Source of the DNA: S015-6 sp964384945
Lineage (GTDB): Bacteria; Desulfobacterota; DSWW01
Length of the DNA stretch: 64,000 bases
Direction: 5' to 3'
Assembly: GCA_964384945.1 (NCBI GenBank)
Contig: CAYLMK010000023.1
Span: 1-64,000, forward strand
Part shown: piece by piece, positions 1-9,349 of the stretch
Layout: each line of letters begins with the position of its first letter
Numbering within the stretch: position 1 is the stretch's first letter
Program-made: the position numbers and the translations under genes
The notes under the pieces: generated by a model
Database searches by the model: none
What the model saw: the letters and a program-made list of their open reading frames with translations, nothing else
Told to the model about the DNA's origin: nothing

Positions 1-1
1 A

Positions 2-556
2 ACAATCTGCCAATCTCTCCTCCCCACCCCTCAGCACAATGTGCTTACCAACACCGGGTCCTTGGCCACCGAGCGGGTGGACGCGAGGCTCATCACGCTC
101 TCGTGCGTGAGCAAGGGAGGTGACTCGGTGATCGACACGCCGGTCAAGGGCTACCTGGTGGACGTGGACGGCAAACAGGGCCTGCAGGGAAAGGTGGTGG
201 CGAAGATGGGCTCCATGCTCGCGCGAAGCATGGTGGCCGGGATCCTGAGCGGTGCGGGGGACTACCTCGAATCGACGACCACGACCACGATGGTGAGCCC
301 CATCGGGGTTACGGAGACGCCCACGTTCGAGCCGGACGCAATGGCACGGGGCGCGCTCGGCAAGGGCCTGAGTCAGGCGACCCGCGAGCTGCAGGACTTC
401 TACATGGATCTCGCCCGGGAGACCTTTCCGGTGATCGAGATCGGATCCGGCAGGGACGTGACCGTGGTGGTGAGCGAGGGGGTCCAGATGCAGATCAAGC
501 CCTATGTGGGGGTCGAGGACTGCGAGGACTGCCGGCCCACGGCACTCACCCGGTGA
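2..556 (+). CDS. traB: TraB-like conjugative pilus assembly protein, C-terminal part
   Basis: The reading frame is open at the left edge, so this is the 3' part of a gene that begins outside the window. About 184 codons are visible. The fragment (ATERVDARLITLSCV, then PVKGYLVDVDGKQGLQGKVV, then a Gly/Ala-rich stretch and a C-terminal beta region) fits the VirB10/TrbI-like core domain of SXT/F TraB. TraB spans the periplasm and links the inner-membrane complex to the outer-membrane secretin TraK and lipoprotein TraV. traV follows 22 bases downstream, which is the expected SXT order traB-traV. The family call rests on motif memory plus synteny; no upstream coiled coil or membrane anchor can be checked here. 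Confidence 0.8.
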   Translation, partial: TICQSLLPTPQHNVLTNTGSLATERVDARLITLSCVSKGGDSVIDTPVKGYLVDVDGKQGLQGKVVAKMGSMLARSMVAGILSGAGDYLESTTTTTMVSPIGVTETPTFEPDAMARGALGKGLSQATRELQDFYMDLARETFPVIEIGSGRDVTVVVSEGVQMQIKPYVGVEDCEDCRPTALTR

Positions 557-578
557 TCGCGACGAGGGGGGAAGTTTC

Positions 579-1043
579 ATGTTCTGCAAGCGTGCGGTTG
601 AGTTTTCGTGGGTGGCATTTGCGGTTATGGCGTTTTCGGCCTGTTCGATCTTGAACCCCTATTCGAGCGATTTCTCCTGTCCCAAGGGAGACCCCGGCAA
701 GTGCCAGTCCATGCGTCGCAGCTACGAGGAATCGTTCGGGCCGCCCAAGGATGGTGCGGCGGCCGTGAAGGGCGGCAAAGGGGAGAAGGCTCGCAAGGCC
801 GGAGAGGGCGCGAACGGGGCTTCTCCGCCCGTGGCCGATCCCGTGGAAACCACTTACCGGGAGCAACTCCTGGAGAGGTTCCGGGAACTCCTGGAGGTTC
901 CCGAGCCTCCGGTCGTGGCACCCGCTGAGACCATGCGGATCCTCATCCTTCCGTATCGGGGCTCGGACGGGGAGCTCTTCATGGGCCGGTATATTTACGT
1001 ATTCACCGAGGGACCCAGGTGGGTGCTGGAGGACGTCCGTTGA
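579..1043 (+). CDS. traV: TraV-like outer-membrane lipoprotein of the type IV secretion system
   Basis: 154 residues from the ATG at 579. A hydrophobic N-terminus ends in a lipobox-like AFSAC, so Cys22 is the predicted lipidated residue. It is followed by the conserved TraV block (LNPYSSDFSCP, GKCQSM) and a C-terminal LPYRGSDGELFMGRYIY element. TraV anchors the TraB-TraK channel in the outer membrane. A longer frame runs upstream to 504, but those codons overlap traB and lack the signal sequence, so 579 is preferred. The stop codon overlaps the TTG start of the downstream traC (TTGA), suggesting translational coupling. Confidence 0.85.
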   Translation: MFCKRAVEFSWVAFAVMAFSACSILNPYSSDFSCPKGDPGKCQSMRRSYEESFGPPKDGAAAVKGGKGEKARKAGEGANGASPPVADPVETTYREQLLERFRELLEVPEPPVVAPAETMRILILPYRGSDGELFMGRYIYVFTEGPRWVLEDVR

Positions 1044-4000
1044 AGGCCGGGGCGTTGCACCTTAAGGGACGGCTGGGGCGGGTTGGCCGGAAATCAGGAA
1101 CGGTACGGCGAGCGGCGGGCAGGGAAAGCGCTCATATCTACACACCCAGCCACGGGCACGGGGTGGGTGGCCTGGACGTGGGCCAGGCACTTGCCGGGAT
1201 ATGCGTGCGGCTCTTCCAGGTGCTCGAGGACGAGCCCCTCTGGGGCCCGGACGGGCTCGCGGCCCGGGGCGGGTTTTGCGGCGAGCATTTGATCGAACTT
1301 GCCCAGGGGGAGCGCGACCTGGATGTGGACATGCTGGTGCGGGTCTGCCAAGCCTCCGGGGTAAGCGCGGACTGGATACTCGCCGGGGAGCGCACCGTCC
1401 CCGAGGAGGAAGCCGCGCTCGCGCTGGGGGTCAACCCCGAGGCTTCCCCTGCGAGCGCAGGTTCGAAGAGCGCCTTTCGGAAGAAGAAGGGCGGGGCCGG
1501 CCTGGAGCGGCTCTTCCCCTGGGTCGCCTATGACGAGGAGGGAAGACTCTACCTCAATGGAGACGATACGGTCGGGTTTCTGTGGGAATGCGCGGCGGGC
1601 TCCTCCGCCCGTCGTGCCGCGACCTGGGCCTGGGACGCGTGGGCACGAGGGCCGGTGCACGAGTTGCTCACCCGGAAGACGATTCCAGGGACGGTCTGGC
1701 AATTCATCTTCTCCGCGCGGGCCGTAGCTTCCGGGGCACCTCCGGAGGTGAAGCTCTTCTTCAGCGTGAAGACCCCGGCCGGAGTGGGCCTGGGTCGCGA
1801 CCTGGGGGACAGGTGGGCAGAGACAAGGAAGGCATTCTCAGAATCGGGCCTGCGGGTGAAGAACGTTCCCCCGGAGGGGCTTCTCGGGTGGCTGCGGAGC
1901 ATGTGCGGGTTTACGGCCGGAGGTCGAATCCAAGCCGTGTGGAACCCGTTTCGGGAACTTCGGAGGCAGGTGCTGACAGGCGGGGCCCGGCTCGAGGCAG
2001 GCAAGGGCCGGGTGGATCTCGTGTGGCCGGAGGGAGGCCGGCCGGTTAGGTTCCGATGCGTGACGCCGAAGGTTTTGTCCGAGGCGGGTCTGGGGGTGGA
2101 TGTTCCCGGGCTCACGTCCCTGGCGGAGGGCGCTCCGCCGGGCGCCGGGGTGCTCTATGCGGCAGGCATCGTGGTAAAGGAGGGCGTTCAGCCCGGCGAA
2201 CCGGATCCGGGCAGCCCGGAACGGCTCGTCCGGGTGGTGCCGATCTCCTGGGTGTGGGCCGAAGACGACGCCTGGGTGCAGCGCGCCGCTGAAGAGGTGA
2301 AGCGGCTTTTCGCGTCACGGGGCTCGATCATGCAGCACGACCAGGCGGACCACCCGGCGCTTTTCCTCGCTGCACTGCCCTTCGGGCTCGCGACCGGGGG
2401 CGGGAGTCTCGCCACCCTGGACCGTGATTTCGAGGTGCCTGCCGAGGTCGCGCTGCGGCTGGCGCCTGTCCGGGACCTGAACACAGCCTCGGCTCTCCGA
2501 GGCGCGCTTAAGCGGCCGGGGATGCCGCTTGGCTGGGAAGGGATAGCCTCGGGAGTGAAGGAGCGCGTGCGTGCACTTTTGTCCGCTGCCCGCGGCGACG
2601 CGGCTGAAAATCACGGTTCGACGTCTCATGCCCTCTCAAAGATTCCCTCGGAGTTGATTCGCTCGCTTCTGGCCGAGGGCGAGCCGCCGACCGTCGAGGC
2701 GATTCTCGAAATCTCTCGTGCCTGTAACTCGTGGCCGAGCCGGCTCCTCTTCGGGGAGCGCACGCTACCGGTCCGGCAGGCTGCGCTCGAGGCCGGCCTC
2801 GGGCCGGAGCCGGAGCCGTGGCTGGCCGGGGAGACGCACAAGGTCTCCGATCTCGCCCGGACCGACGGCCACGCCAAGTTCTCCGACTATCTGCCCTGGA
2901 TCCGGTACGACGAGAAGTCCCGCTGTTACGAGAACTGGGACTCGACGGTCGGGTTTCTCTGGGAATGCGTGCCCAAGGCCTTCAGCTTCGGCAGGGAGGA
3001 CGTTCTCATCGAAGGGCTCTTCCGCTTAAGGCTCCCCACCGGCACGATCTTCCAGTTCATTCTGTATGGGGACGACAACGTGGAGGAGATCCTCGCCGGG
3101 TACCGGTCCGGAAAGCCCATGGCCGCGACCGACGTGCTCGCCCGGAAGATCGTGGACAGGTTCACGGAATACCTGCGGCAGGGGGTCCGGGGCGAAGAGA
3201 GACTCTCCGGGATCCCGGTACGGAACTTCCGGCTCTTCGTCTCCTTGAAGATGGACAGCGCCAAGGCCCGCGAACTCGACCTCACGCAGGTACGCGAAGA
3301 GGTGCAGGAGAAGCTCGAGAGCGCGGCCTTCTACCCCAGGCCCCTGGACCCGGGGGGCATGATCGGCTGGGTGCGCCGCGTCTTGAACGACGTCCGGGCG
3401 GAAGACTCGACCTGGTGCCGGTACCGCGAGATACGCAAACAGGTGCTCCTCGCCGAGACCTCTCTCCGGAAGGAGTACCGGAAGCTCCGCATGGAATATG
3501 CGGGCGGCGGATCGAGAATCTTCCGGTGCATCACGCCCAAGGCATTCCCCAAGAAGATCGACCGGCTGCAGATGAACGAGCTCTTCGGCGGCGTCTGGGG
3601 CATCGACTCCGACAAGGACCAGGTCCAGGGCCCGTTTCTTTATACGTTGAACGTCGTTGTGGACGAGGGCCTGCGGCAGAAGCTCCACACGAAGTGCAAC
3701 GTGGTCCTGAGCCAGCGGTCCGTGGGGTCGCTCGCCATGACCCTCGAGCGCAAGAAGGAAGAGTACCAGTGGGCCACGGACCTGATCGAGGCCGGCAAAT
3801 CCTTCTGCCGGGTTCTTCCGGTCTTCTGGGTCTGGGGGGAAGAGGACCGTACGCGCGAGGTCTTGAACCGCGTGAAGAGTATCTGGGAAGGGAAGGGGTT
3901 CATCATGCAGCAGGACGTGGGGATCCTCCCCATCCTGCTCCTCGCCGCGCTTCCGTTCGGCCTCTACTCCTCGGGCCGGAACCTGGACACCCTGGAACGG

Positions 4001-5362
4001 GACTTCATCATCCCGGCGAGCCTGGTGCCGAGGATCGCGCCCTTGCAGGCGGACTTCCGCGGTGTGGGCGACCCGCAGACGATCTTCGTGGGCCGGAAGG
4101 GGCAGCTCGCGACGCTCGACGTCTTCGCGGATTTCTCGGCCAAGCAGAACGGGCTCGTGCTCGCCGGCAGCGGGGGCGGAAAGAGCTTTCTCGTGAACTA
4201 CCTCGCCTACAACTGCTACATGGCCGGGAGCAAGGTTCGGATCGTCGACATCGGCAAGAGCTACAAGAAGCTCGTCAAGCTCGCGGCCGGCCGGTTCATC
4301 GACTTCGAAGACCGGTGCCGGGAGTCCCTGAACCCGTTCACCATGCTCAGGCCCGAGGAGTTCGCCACAGAGGTCACGCTCATCGCAGAGCTCGTGATGC
4401 AGATGGCCTACAGCTCGACCGGAGAGATCCCGGCCGAGAGTGGCGAAGACGAGTTGAAACTCCTCAAGCGCGCCGTGCAGTGGGCATACCGCGAGGAAGG
4501 GAACGACGCGGAGCTGAAGACCGTGGACCGTTACCTGCGCGAGTTCCCGGCACACGAGGAGGTGGCGGACTTCCGGGAGCCCGGCCACGGCCGGGAAGCC
4601 CAGGGGGAGAAACGGATCCGGGAACGGCTCGTGGGACTCGCCCGGGGCCTTTCCTGGAAGATCACGGATTTCGTGGACGGCCAGTACAAGGACTGGTTCA
4701 ACGGCCGAAGCCGGTTCGACATCCAGACCGACCGGTTCGTGGTCCTGGAACTCGAGGGCTTGAAGAGGCAGATGGACCTCTTCCGCGTGGTGACCCTGCA
4801 GGTACTCAACAACGTGACCCGGGACCTCTACCTCGGGGACCCGAGCGTGAGCAAGTTCATCGTCTTCGACGAGGCGCACCAGTTTCTGCAGGCCGGCGCC
4901 TGCTCGAAGATGGGGAAGACCATCGAGGAAGGCTACCGGCGCGCAAGAAAGCACAAGGGCGCCTTCTACATCGTCTCGCAGAGCTTGACCGACCTCGCTG
5001 CCTTCGGCGCCGTGGGTGAGGTGATCCGGGACAACGCCGAGTTCCGGTTTTACCTCGAAAGCACGGCCTTCGACCGGGCGCTCGACCAGAAGCTCATCAG
5101 CTTCAACGAGTTCGAGATGAAGATCTTGAAAAGCGTGCGGTCCATGAAGCGCCGGTACTCGGAGATCTTTGTGGACACCCCGTACGGGATGGGTGTGGTC
5201 CGGCTGCTCGTGGACCCGTACTCGTACCTGGTCTACAGCAGCGATCCCAGGGACGTGGTGGCCTTGGAAGGCCTGGTCGAACGCGGCATGGGCTACGACG
5301 AGGCGATCGACCTGCTGGTGGCTGGCGAGGAGCGGCAGCGTAAGGCTGCAGGGGCTTGCTGA
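1040..5362 (+). CDS. traC: TraC-family conjugation ATPase with a tandem duplicated HTH-like/TraC-N module
   Basis: 1440 residues, against roughly 800-875 for F or SXT TraC. The TTG at 1040 is chosen because GGAGG lies 7 bases upstream and TTGA overlaps the traV stop. Module 1 has a Cro/CI-like HTH segment (about residues 50-117, ending VSADWILAGERT) and a TraC N-domain (about 158-480). Module 2 repeats both: an HTH-like segment (about 503-575, ending RLLFGERT) and an N-domain (about 617-1001). Paired motifs include LFPWVAYDE/YLPWIRYDE, TVGFLWEC in both, FRCVTPK/FRCITPK and LAALPFGL in both. A single VirB4-type ATPase follows: Walker A GSGGGKS at 1043-1049 and Walker B KFIVFDEAH at 1272-1280. 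It should power pilus assembly at the inner membrane. The ATPase assignment is secure. The HTH reading is by eye, and its function here is unknown. Confidence 0.9.
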   Translation: MKAGALHLKGRLGRVGRKSGTVRRAAGRESAHIYTPSHGHGVGGLDVGQALAGICVRLFQVLEDEPLWGPDGLAARGGFCGEHLIELAQGERDLDVDMLVRVCQASGVSADWILAGERTVPEEEAALALGVNPEASPASAGSKSAFRKKKGGAGLERLFPWVAYDEEGRLYLNGDDTVGFLWECAAGSSARRAATWAWDAWARGPVHELLTRKTIPGTVWQFIFSARAVASGAPPEVKLFFSVKTPAGVGLGRDLGDRWAETRKAFSESGLRVKNVPPEGLLGWLRSMCGFTAGGRIQAVWNPFRELRRQVLTGGARLEAGKGRVDLVWPEGGRPVRFRCVTPKVLSEAGLGVDVPGLTSLAEGAPPGAGVLYAAGIVVKEGVQPGEPDPGSPERLVRVVPISWVWAEDDAWVQRAAEEVKRLFASRGSIMQHDQADHPALFLAALPFGLATGGGSLATLDRDFEVPAEVALRLAPVRDLNTASALRGALKRPGMPLGWEGIASGVKERVRALLSAARGDAAENHGSTSHALSKIPSELIRSLLAEGEPPTVEAILEISRACNSWPSRLLFGERTLPVRQAALEAGLGPEPEPWLAGETHKVSDLARTDGHAKFSDYLPWIRYDEKSRCYENWDSTVGFLWECVPKAFSFGREDVLIEGLFRLRLPTGTIFQFILYGDDNVEEILAGYRSGKPMAATDVLARKIVDRFTEYLRQGVRGEERLSGIPVRNFRLFVSLKMDSAKARELDLTQVREEVQEKLESAAFYPRPLDPGGMIGWVRRVLNDVRAEDSTWCRYREIRKQVLLAETSLRKEYRKLRMEYAGGGSRIFRCITPKAFPKKIDRLQMNELFGGVWGIDSDKDQVQGPFLYTLNVVVDEGLRQKLHTKCNVVLSQRSVGSLAMTLERKKEEYQWATDLIEAGKSFCRVLPVFWVWGEEDRTREVLNRVKSIWEGKGFIMQQDVGILPILLLAALPFGLYSSGRNLDTLERDFIIPASLVPRIAPLQADFRGVGDPQTIFVGRKGQLATLDVFADFSAKQNGLVLAGSGGGKSFLVNYLAYNCYMAGSKVRIVDIGKSYKKLVKLAAGRFIDFEDRCRESLNPFTMLRPEEFATEVTLIAELVMQMAYSSTGEIPAESGEDELKLLKRAVQWAYREEGNDAELKTVDRYLREFPAHEEVADFREPGHGREAQGEKRIRERLVGLARGLSWKITDFVDGQYKDWFNGRSRFDIQTDRFVVLELEGLKRQMDLFRVVTLQVLNNVTRDLYLGDPSVSKFIVFDEAHQFLQAGACSKMGKTIEEGYRRARKHKGAFYIVSQSLTDLAAFGAVGEVIRDNAEFRFYLESTAFDRALDQKLISFNEFEMKILKSVRSMKRRYSEIFVDTPYGMGVVRLLVDPYSYLVYSSDPRDVVALEGLVERGMGYDEAIDLLVAGEERQRKAAGAC

Positions 5363-5363
5363 G

Positions 5364-7502
5364 ATGAGCCGGAATGCGATCAGGGCGAAGACAGGAGATT
5401 TCTTCCGGGCGACCAACGAGCAGGGCGCGCGAGCGAGGCGCAGCCGGGCCCTGCTTCTTGCTGCGCTCCTTTGCTGGACGGTGGCGCATGCTGTGCAAAA
5501 AGGTCTTGCACAGGATCTGGACGGCCACTACGACGCAGGAAGACGGTTCGCAGAGGACATGGCCGGCAAAATGGACGAGCCGGGAGAGGTCGAGAGAAAG
5601 GTCGTCGCCCCCATGACGACCGAAACGCCCATGAAGACCCTGGACCCGGCCGCGTCCCCAAAAATGGGCCTGGCCGCGGAGTTCGAGGGCAAGGTAGCGG
5701 AGAAAGGTGTCAGGGAGTATCTCCGGTTGGAGCTCTTCGGAGAGAGAAACAACCTGGTGCGGGTGCAACAGGACCTGAACGCTCTCGGCGCCGGCGGCCT
5801 CGAGGAGAGATGGCACACGCTCGAGGTGCCGCTTCCGCTCTCCGGGGTCACCGCATACGGGTTCATCTCGTGCAGCCCCGCGTGGAGCTGGCGGAACTGC
5901 AAATACTACCGATGGGCGACGGACGAAGAGGGCAGGGTCTCCTACCAAAGTTCGGGCGAGGAGGACACGACCGCCGGCGGGTACTGCGCGAACGAGTCCT
6001 GCGGCTTTGTGAAGAACGCGGCCAGCCTGGAACGGATGGCCTCGGACCTGGCAGGCGGGGTGTACGCGGCCGTGCAACGCGCGCGGCCGACCGTGGCGCT
6101 CTCCCGCGTGGAGGTGCAGGGCGCAAGGGTCACCTGTTACGCACAGGAGGCGGCCGACGTGCGTACGGAGTACTCGTATCCCGAATACGGCTCCAAGGCC
6201 CCGGCGCAATACTTCGACCCGGAGGAGAGCGCCCGCCTGGAGGCGGCCGCCGCACGGGAATCCTCGAGGCAGGCCGCGGATCCCGCGAGTCCGTACGGGA
6301 TCATGGACGCGGCCGAACGGAACGCCCGCGGCGACCTCCGGGATTTCGAGTGCACGGTGAGACGTGATGTCGAGGTCACGGAGATGGCTTTGATCGACGT
6401 GATCGAGCCCATGGAAGGCGTGGGCCAGGTGCTCTCCTGCGGGGATAGGTGCCTGCAGGTCGTCTTCGGGCGGCTCGGGGATAACTACCTCTCCGGCTGG
6501 TGCACGGTCTACGAGATGGCCCAGACGTTTCGTGTGAAAAGGCCCGAGTATGTGCGCTCGGCCACCCTCGTACGTGCGGTCTGGGACGACTATATGCGGA
6601 TCTGGGTCGCGGGCCGGAAGGTCTTTGATGGCCCGAACGGGCGATTTCCGCCTGAGACGGGAGGCGAGTGCGAACTCAGCACCTCGTGGGACCGGTGGGT
6701 CGATACCGACCTCTCCTGGGCCTTCGGCTCGGCGGGTGATTTGGACGTGCTGGTCAAGGTGAGTGTGGCCGGCGAGGGGGAGGGCTACGCGCTCGTCGAG
6801 GTCGACCTCGAGGAGCTCTGCCGGGAGGAGACCACCGAGGATTCGGATCCGGTCATGAACGGATGCCGGGCCCTCGACGAAGACCCGGAATGCGCACTCC
6901 TGGAAGAGACCGTGGACTCGGTCGTGACAATGACCGGCGGCAAGCCCACGGGCAATCATCCCGACCCGTCGACCCGGCTGGTGGGCGGGGCTGCCTGCGA
7001 GCGGTGGGCGCGCCGGACCTGGTGGGAGAAGAGGAGGCTCTATCTCTGCCACGGGGAGTCGAACGAGGCCGACTTCACCGCCGCCAAGGAACGTTTGAGG
7101 ACGGTTGCGGGGTCCACGCAGTTCGATGCGGGAGAGTTGCGGTACCAGGACAGGCGGGTGGAGATCGAGACGGGCCGTACCGTGGAGGAGGCTCACGCGG
7201 CCGAGATCGGCCTCACGCTCGCCGGCCCGGACTCCTGCGAGCAGGCCTGCAAGGTACGGGGTCCATGGAAGGACACCCAGGCAGGGTCCGCGGAACAGAT
7301 AGAGAACTACCACAGCGGCCAGTACCGGCCCACGGAATCCACGCGAGTGCGGTACCCCAGGTGCGTTCAGGGAAGATGCCCTGCCGAGCCCGGGGAGGAG
7401 ATCGTGCAGGCCTGCGGGTGCCTGAACGAGTTCGGAGAGGCCGCGGCGGCCCTGTTCGCGATCGACAAGGCCGCCCACGACATGGTGTGCGTAACGAGAT
7501 GA
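5364..7502 (+). CDS. traN: TraN N-terminal half as a separate gene (mating-pair stabilisation)
   Basis: 712 residues from the ATG at 5364, one base after the traC stop. The N-terminus has a basic stretch and a hydrophobic segment (ALLLAALLCWTVAHA), a likely signal peptide. The middle contains the block typical of SXT-type TraN N-terminal regions (LGDNYLSGWCTVYE, AVWDDYMRIWVAG, DGPNGRFPPETGGECELSTS), followed by a Cys-containing tail. In SXT/F elements TraN is one outer-membrane Cys-rich protein that contacts the recipient surface. Here the Cys-rich C-terminal half is encoded by the next gene, whose ATG overlaps this stop (ATGA, 7499-7502). The two products probably work together. The SXT resemblance is from recall of family motifs. 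Confidence 0.75.
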   Translation: MSRNAIRAKTGDFFRATNEQGARARRSRALLLAALLCWTVAHAVQKGLAQDLDGHYDAGRRFAEDMAGKMDEPGEVERKVVAPMTTETPMKTLDPAASPKMGLAAEFEGKVAEKGVREYLRLELFGERNNLVRVQQDLNALGAGGLEERWHTLEVPLPLSGVTAYGFISCSPAWSWRNCKYYRWATDEEGRVSYQSSGEEDTTAGGYCANESCGFVKNAASLERMASDLAGGVYAAVQRARPTVALSRVEVQGARVTCYAQEAADVRTEYSYPEYGSKAPAQYFDPEESARLEAAAARESSRQAADPASPYGIMDAAERNARGDLRDFECTVRRDVEVTEMALIDVIEPMEGVGQVLSCGDRCLQVVFGRLGDNYLSGWCTVYEMAQTFRVKRPEYVRSATLVRAVWDDYMRIWVAGRKVFDGPNGRFPPETGGECELSTSWDRWVDTDLSWAFGSAGDLDVLVKVSVAGEGEGYALVEVDLEELCREETTEDSDPVMNGCRALDEDPECALLEETVDSVVTMTGGKPTGNHPDPSTRLVGGAACERWARRTWWEKRRLYLCHGESNEADFTAAKERLRTVAGSTQFDAGELRYQDRRVEIETGRTVEEAHAAEIGLTLAGPDSCEQACKVRGPWKDTQAGSAEQIENYHSGQYRPTESTRVRYPRCVQGRCPAEPGEEIVQACGCLNEFGEAAAALFAIDKAAHDMVCVTR

Positions 7503-9349
7503 TTGCACGGGGAGGAGAGACGGTGCGCTGGGTAAGCCCTGGGTTCTGTGAGGGCCGACTCCGGAAGCTGCACAATAGGGTAGGCCGGTTGAAGGGGGCG
7601 GCCCGCACGGCACTCATGGGCCTGCTTGTGTGCGTGATCCTTCTTGCTCCGCCAGAGGCCCGTGCGCAGGCGCCGGCCGAGGACTGCACGGTCTTCTCCG
7701 AAGTGGTGATGCGGGGAGGGCACTACTACACGCGCACGAACGAGGTCATGACCTGGGCCGATGCGGCCGGCCTGGCCCGGCGGATCGGGGGATATCTCGT
7801 TGTGCCGGACACCTCCTTGGAAAACACATGGATCGTGCAACAGGGCTGGGGGGACTCCTGGATCGGGATCTACGATCCTGCTGAGAGCACGGCCTGGTGC
7901 TCGGGCGCTGAAAGCGTCTGTCCCGTAAACGCAAGCCGCTTTCGTACCTCGACCGGTGCGATCCCCAGGTATTCGAACTGGGAGACCGGCCAGCCGGACA
8001 ACCGGGTGTACACCGAGGACACCGGGTCCGGCAGGCCCCGGGTGGACCCGCTCGGGGAGCACTGGGCCGTGATCGGCCGCAACGGAAGATGGGGGGACAT
8101 GGGAAACCACAATGTCATGTACCAGAACCCGGTCCTCTACCGCGCCGTAATCGAGTTCGACACTGCCCCGGCCTGCTATCAACCGGACTCGGGGGCCGGC
8201 CCCCTGGAAGGGGACATCTGCGAACTCGGGTGGACCGAGCAGGGCGTGGACGAGGACTTGAGATCCAGGCCCGAGAGCATCGTTCCGTGCCTCAAGGACC
8301 TGAAGGGACAGAGCTACTGCCCCGAGGATCTGGTGGCCTGCTCGAGGGAGAGGGAAGTGGATCCCGGCACAATGGTAGAGCACACCGGCACGAGGACCGA
8401 GGAAGCCGTCTGTTCGGAAGAGGAAGGGTGCCAATGCCCGTCGAGCGCATATGTGCTCGACGAGGCCGACCGGACCTGTACAGCGACTTACGATTACCAC
8501 ACGTTCGAGTGCCCGGAAGGCCGGAACCGGGACGACCAGGCATGGGCAGGCCCGCGCGTGCCCGGAGGCGACTGTGGGGGTCCCATGGACTGCCCGCTCG
8601 TGGCGCCCCCGCCCGACAACTGCACGCGGTACAGATGGGTTTGCCCGGTGTCTCCGGAACTGGGCCGGAACTGTGCGTGGCTCGGGGGCGAGGACTGGCG
8701 ATGCTCCTCACACATCTGCTACAACGCCGAGTCCGGCGCGGACACGGACACGCCCTCCGGGGTGTATGACAAGCGGGACGACGGCTGGCAGGAGGACGGC
8801 GAGTGCGCGGGCGAGATCTACATCTTCAACGGCAAGGACATGCGCTGCAAGCATTACGATTTTACGTGGGGCGTGGTCACCATGCCGGTCGGGTGGTCCT
8901 CGATCTCGTGGATGCTCATCGACTGGGACGGCTGCTGCACGAACGACCGGTCGGGCCTGAACCTCTTTCCGTGCAAGCCCGAGGAGAAGGTGCTCCAGCA
9001 GAAGCGCGAGAAGGATCTTTGCGTGAGCGTGGGCAGCTACTGCGCGCAGACCCTGAACCTCGGGTTCACGGAGATCTGCCTGCGCAAGAAGAAGACCTTC
9101 TGCTGCTTCTCGAGCAAGCTTGCCCGCGTGGTACAGGAGCAGGCCCGCACTCAGCTCTTCAGGCTCAACACCTGGGGGACCCCGGAGGGACCGGTCTGCA
9201 GAGGCTTTACCCCGGAGGAGTTCCAGATGATCGACTGGAGCAAGATCGACCTCTCCGAGTTCGAAAGCGAGATCGAGGAGCAGACGTCCACCGAGGTTAC
9301 GGACCGGATGAGGGAAAAGCTCGAGGATTTCTACAGTGACCATTTCTGA
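7499..9349 (+). CDS. traN: TraN C-terminal half with an N-terminal C-type-lectin-like domain
   Basis: 616 residues. The signal segment is about 36-57 (ending EARAQA). Residues about 73-221 look like a C-type-lectin-like fold: TWADAAGLARRIGGYLVV, SWIGIYDP, NWETGQPDN at 160-168 and RNGRWGDMG at 194-202. QPD and WGD sit where sugar-binding CTLDs have EPN/QPD and WND. The rest is Cys-rich and ends with the TraN hallmark region (CCTNDRSGLNLFPC, FTEICLRKKKTFCCF, GFTPEEFQMIDWSKIDLSEF). TraN stabilises mating pairs by binding a recipient surface receptor, so a lectin domain suggests glycan recognition. The TraN C-terminus is a firm call. The CTLD is a pattern-based call in which only some canonical disulphide cysteines are visible. 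Confidence 0.85.
   Translation: MIARGGETVRWVSPGFCEGRLRKLHNRVGRLKGAARTALMGLLVCVILLAPPEARAQAPAEDCTVFSEVVMRGGHYYTRTNEVMTWADAAGLARRIGGYLVVPDTSLENTWIVQQGWGDSWIGIYDPAESTAWCSGAESVCPVNASRFRTSTGAIPRYSNWETGQPDNRVYTEDTGSGRPRVDPLGEHWAVIGRNGRWGDMGNHNVMYQNPVLYRAVIEFDTAPACYQPDSGAGPLEGDICELGWTEQGVDEDLRSRPESIVPCLKDLKGQSYCPEDLVACSREREVDPGTMVEHTGTRTEEAVCSEEEGCQCPSSAYVLDEADRTCTATYDYHTFECPEGRNRDDQAWAGPRVPGGDCGGPMDCPLVAPPPDNCTRYRWVCPVSPELGRNCAWLGGEDWRCSSHICYNAESGADTDTPSGVYDKRDDGWQEDGECAGEIYIFNGKDMRCKHYDFTWGVVTMPVGWSSISWMLIDWDGCCTNDRSGLNLFPCKPEEKVLQQKREKDLCVSVGSYCAQTLNLGFTEICLRKKKTFCCFSSKLARVVQEQARTQLFRLNTWGTPEGPVCRGFTPEEFQMIDWSKIDLSEFESEIEEQTSTEVTDRMREKLEDFYSDHF

Noticed and set aside
2731..5019. 762-codon plus-strand frame inside traC in another frame
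   Set aside because: Arg/Gly/Pro-rich shadow with no domain; the traC frame holds the Walker motifs.
3026..5416. 796-codon open frame on the minus strand opposite traC
   Set aside because: High GC produces long antisense frames. Composition is low-complexity charged and mirrors the traC codons; no domain, ribosome site or start context.
5103..7613. 836-codon minus-strand frame opposite traN
   Set aside because: Same GC shadow effect; the plus strand carries a signal peptide and TraN motifs.
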